7,583 bases of DNA, taken from an uncultured Polyangiaceae bacterium. GTDB lineage: Bacteria; Myxococcota_A; Polyangia; Polyangiales; Polyangiaceae. The DNA is taken from positions 1 through 7,583 of the forward strand of contig CALKVR010001229.1 of the NCBI GenBank assembly GCA_938004815.1, given 5' to 3'. The notes under the pieces were generated by a model that saw nothing but the letters and a program-made list of their open reading frames with translations, had not been told where the DNA came from and searched no databases. Each line of letters starts with the position of its first letter. The stretch's first letter is position 1. The position numbers and the translations under genes were made by a program. Shown one piece after another: positions 5,923 to 7,583 of this stretch.

Positions 5923-6542
5923 GCGCCGGGCTCGGCGCCGCCGCCGCGCTCCATCTGGCAGGCCCGATCGGCGAGGCGCTCGCGACGCCCCCACGCGAGG
6001 GTTTTCCGCCCGACCCGCCGCCGAAGTCGAACACCAAGCACTGGGTGTTCGAGATCTTCGTCAAGCAGGGCGTTCCCTCGATCGGCAAGCTCACCGCGGT
6101 CACGCTCAAGAAGGCCGAGGCCACGCCGCGCGTGATGGGCCGCTACGCCCTCGAGCTGTGGGTGGGCACCGAGATCCTCGACCGGCTGCGCTTCAACGTC
6201 CCGCTCGGCGGCGACGGCCCGCGCGAGGGCGACGATCAGCCCGGCCGCAAGCGCCCGAAGTTCCGCGCCAACACGAAGCTCTTCGTCCGCATGGCCGATA
6301 GCGCGCGCGCGACCCGCCTCCGGTTCATCGATCGGGCCACCGCCGAGACGACCGTGTTCCTCTGGCCACCCGAGCCGGGCGGCAAGCTCAAGCTCGCCGG
6401 CGGCGACGCCAAGGCGCCGGCCGACGGCGGGGCGACCGACGCGGGCGCCAAGCCTACCGACGCCGCGGTGAAACCGTCGGACGCAGGCGCCCGTGACGCG
6501 GGGGCCGGCGACGCGGGCAAGCACCAGCCGACCGAGCCCTGA
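5889..6542 (+). CDS. Secreted protein of unknown function with a DAG-rich C-terminal tail
   Basis: The product is 217 residues from ATG 5889. I do not recognise the family. The start is chosen because it gives a signal peptide: basic MRRRLF, a hydrophobic Ala/Gly stretch, and a likely cleavage after GEALA at about residue 32. A purine-rich GAAGAGG lies at 5872-5878, 10 bases upstream. GTG 5868 in the same frame would add seven residues. There is no lipobox Cys and there are no Cys residues in the mature protein. Residues about 45-165 are strand-rich (KHWVFEIFVKQG, YALELWVGTEILDRLRFNV, TKLFVRM, TRLRFID, TTVFLW) and look like one beta-sandwich-type domain. The tail from about 170 is low-complexity Asp/Ala/Gly/Pro/Lys and probably a flexible spacer, a style common in myxobacterial exported proteins. 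The gene overlaps the pseudouridine synthase by 34 bases, so it is likely in the same transcript, although its functional link to an RNA enzyme is unclear. Confidence 0.75.
   Translation: MRRRLFVATALGAGLGAAAALHLAGPIGEALATPPREGFPPDPPPKSNTKHWVFEIFVKQGVPSIGKLTAVTLKKAEATPRVMGRYALELWVGTEILDRLRFNVPLGGDGPREGDDQPGRKRPKFRANTKLFVRMADSARATRLRFIDRATAETTVFLWPPEPGGKLKLAGGDAKAPADGGATDAGAKPTDAAVKPSDAGARDAGAGDAGKHQPTEP
6405..6521 (+). repeat. Degenerate DAG-coding repeat in the secreted protein tail
   Basis: The DNA encodes recurrent Asp-Ala-Gly units (TDAGAK, SDAGARDAGAGDAG), using varied codons (GACGCGGGC, GACGCAGGC, GACGCGGGG). The degeneracy argues for selection on the amino-acid pattern more than recent slippage, although such tracts can still change in length. 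Confidence 0.6.
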
Positions 6543-6586
6543 CGGGTGCACGCGCGCCGCGCGCTCTCGAGGACGCAGCTCGTTGA
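6543..6586. other. Short convergent intergenic gap
   Basis: These are 44 bases between two converging genes. They contain a run of alternating GC (around 6550-6563) that could fold into a short hairpin, but no T-run follows on either strand. I see no convincing terminator. Confidence 0.4.
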
Positions 6587-7583
6587 TCATCGCCCCGGCA
6601 GCGCGAGCGAAGAGACGACGCGATCGAGCTCGGGCGACTCGAGGACGGGGATGCCGGTGATGGACAGCGCTTCGGTGAAGCTCGCGACCTGCGAGGCATC
6701 GACGTGTTGCATCTCCGCGCTCTCGAGAATGTCACCTTCGATGACGCCGAACTCGGCGAGGTCCTCGGGGAGCTCGGGGATCGTCATCTCGCCCGCCTCG
6801 GGCACCAGGTGGACCGCCCAATAGACGGCGTTGCCGTCGCGGCGCCACCGCTGCTCGACGGCGACGTAGTCGCCGCGTTCCCCACCCGCGCCTTCGGTCC
6901 ACCGAAGGGTCAGCGGCTCGTGGGTCGGCGGGTGAATGTCGAAGGCGGCCAGGCGCGAGGCGTCCCATGCGAACAGCGAGGTGTCGGCGTCTTCACCGCA
7001 GCGACGGATGAGCCGCGTGAGCTGCGCGCCAAAGGGGCCTTCGCCGTGAGTAGACGCTCGCATGCAGTGGAAGTTGCCGAACACGACCGGGTGATCCAAA
7101 GCATCAGAGAAGCTCGCGCTCGGGTTTGGGATGTCGAGCCAGACGCCGGCGAAGAGCGCGCTGGCGTGGGCCTCCTGCGACGCGACGCTCGAGACGTACA
7201 GGTTCGCCAGCGGGGCGATGCCGGTGACGTCGACGGGCACGCTCGCCACGGGCAGGTTGTCCCACGTAAAGGTGTGGATGGCGCTCCCGCCTGCCTCGAA
7301 GGCCTGGTCGGTGACGAGGGCGTAGTCGAGGATGCCGCCCGAGGCGTCGCGGGCGATCACGGCGAGATCGTAGAGCCCATCGGGAGTGCACCCCAACGCC
7401 ACCTCCGTGTAGCTCGTCGCGGCGGTGGACTCGCTGAAGCAGCTGCTTTGGATCTGGTAGTAGCTTGCGTCCGGTTTGGCCGGGTACGAGGCGGTGATCG
7501 TCATCGTGGAAGACGAGGGCTCGGTCGGGTAGCTCGTGCGCCAGACGTTGAGGCGGAGCAGGGGCGGCGGCGCGCCCTCGAAG
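6587..7583 (-). CDS. Exported protein of unknown function, N-terminus beyond the right edge
   Basis: The frame is open from the window edge (reading FEGAPPPLLRLNVWRTSYP first) to a TGA at 6587-6589. At least 331 residues are present and the true start is outside. The internal ATG at 7502-7504 (MTITASYP) is probably not the start, because the upstream codons look equally protein-like. The visible part has an N-terminal strand-rich module with two Cys (IQSSC and ALGC), likely a disulfide, and the stretch DGLYDLAVIARDASGGILDYAL. A second module around FGNFHCMRAS and LIRRCGED has two more Cys. The strand-rich C-terminal part includes LTLRWTEGAGG, YVAVEQRWRRDG and YWAVHLVPEAGEMTIPELPEDL. Paired Cys and a beta-rich composition suggest an extracellular or envelope protein. 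It resembles, from memory, secreted lipoproteins that occur as many paralogues in Polyangiales. No catalytic motif is seen. Confidence 0.72.
   Translation of the reverse strand, partial: FEGAPPPLLRLNVWRTSYPTEPSSSTMTITASYPAKPDASYYQIQSSCFSESTAATSYTEVALGCTPDGLYDLAVIARDASGGILDYALVTDQAFEAGGSAIHTFTWDNLPVASVPVDVTGIAPLANLYVSSVASQEAHASALFAGVWLDIPNPSASFSDALDHPVVFGNFHCMRASTHGEGPFGAQLTRLIRRCGEDADTSLFAWDASRLAAFDIHPPTHEPLTLRWTEGAGGERGDYVAVEQRWRRDGNAVYWAVHLVPEAGEMTIPELPEDLAEFGVIEGDILESAEMQHVDASQVASFTEALSITGIPVLESPELDRVVSSLALPGR

Noticed and set aside
5201..6124. 307-residue minus-strand frame over the pseudouridine synthase
   Set aside because: It is extremely Arg-rich and overlaps the conserved RluA motifs on the other strand.
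6550..6563. Alternating GC run in the convergent gap as an intrinsic terminator
   Set aside because: The possible stem is short with a minimal loop and no T-run. Such runs occur by chance at this base composition.
1..7583. CRISPR array, transposon ends, tRNA, rRNA or riboswitch
   Set aside because: I found no regularly spaced repeats, transposase-like proteins, terminal inverted repeats or RNA gene motifs. The only long gene-free stretch is 94 bases.

Overview
The window is about 7.6 kb of very GC-rich DNA, and the third codon positions of the real genes are almost all G or C. The content points to a myxobacterium (Myxococcota, probably Polyangiales). The signs are two serine hydrolases of exported type, a secreted protein with a Asp-Ala-Gly-rich tail, a Cys-containing secreted protein of unknown function, and tightly packed genes with GTG starts. 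This placement rests on style and remembered family resemblance, not on a marker gene. I see no mobile element, tRNA, rRNA or CRISPR array.

Layout. Bases 1-1152 (+) hold the 3' part of a type B carboxylesterase whose frame breaks at 998-1000. The true C-terminus is still readable in another frame up to 1152, and a conserved helix between the two parts is missing. Bases 1173-2072 (+) encode an alpha/beta-hydrolase lipoprotein with a Tat-like signal. Bases 2073-2166 are non-coding and carry a strong GC hairpin plus a second inverted repeat. Bases 2167-2358 (-) encode a 63-residue protein of unknown function with a good ribosome binding site. Divergently from it, about 2426-5206 (+) encodes a large three-domain PEP-synthase/rifampicin-phosphotransferase-like dikinase. 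Its stop overlaps the start of an RluA-type pseudouridine synthase (5203-5922, +), which in turn overlaps the start of a secreted protein with a DAG-rich tail (5889-6542, +). A 44-base convergent gap follows. Then a secreted-type protein runs on the minus strand from 6587 past the right edge of the window.

How the genes may work together. The dikinase, pseudouridine synthase and DAG-tail protein overlap and are probably co-transcribed, with translation of the synthase coupled to the dikinase. The two hydrolases on the left look like a separate small export-oriented unit. No link between their substrates can be read from the sequence. I do not see convincing evidence for a new multi-gene system. 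The points most worth following are the dikinase-pseudouridine synthase coupling, the broken carboxylesterase, the small orphan gene and the intergenic palindrome.
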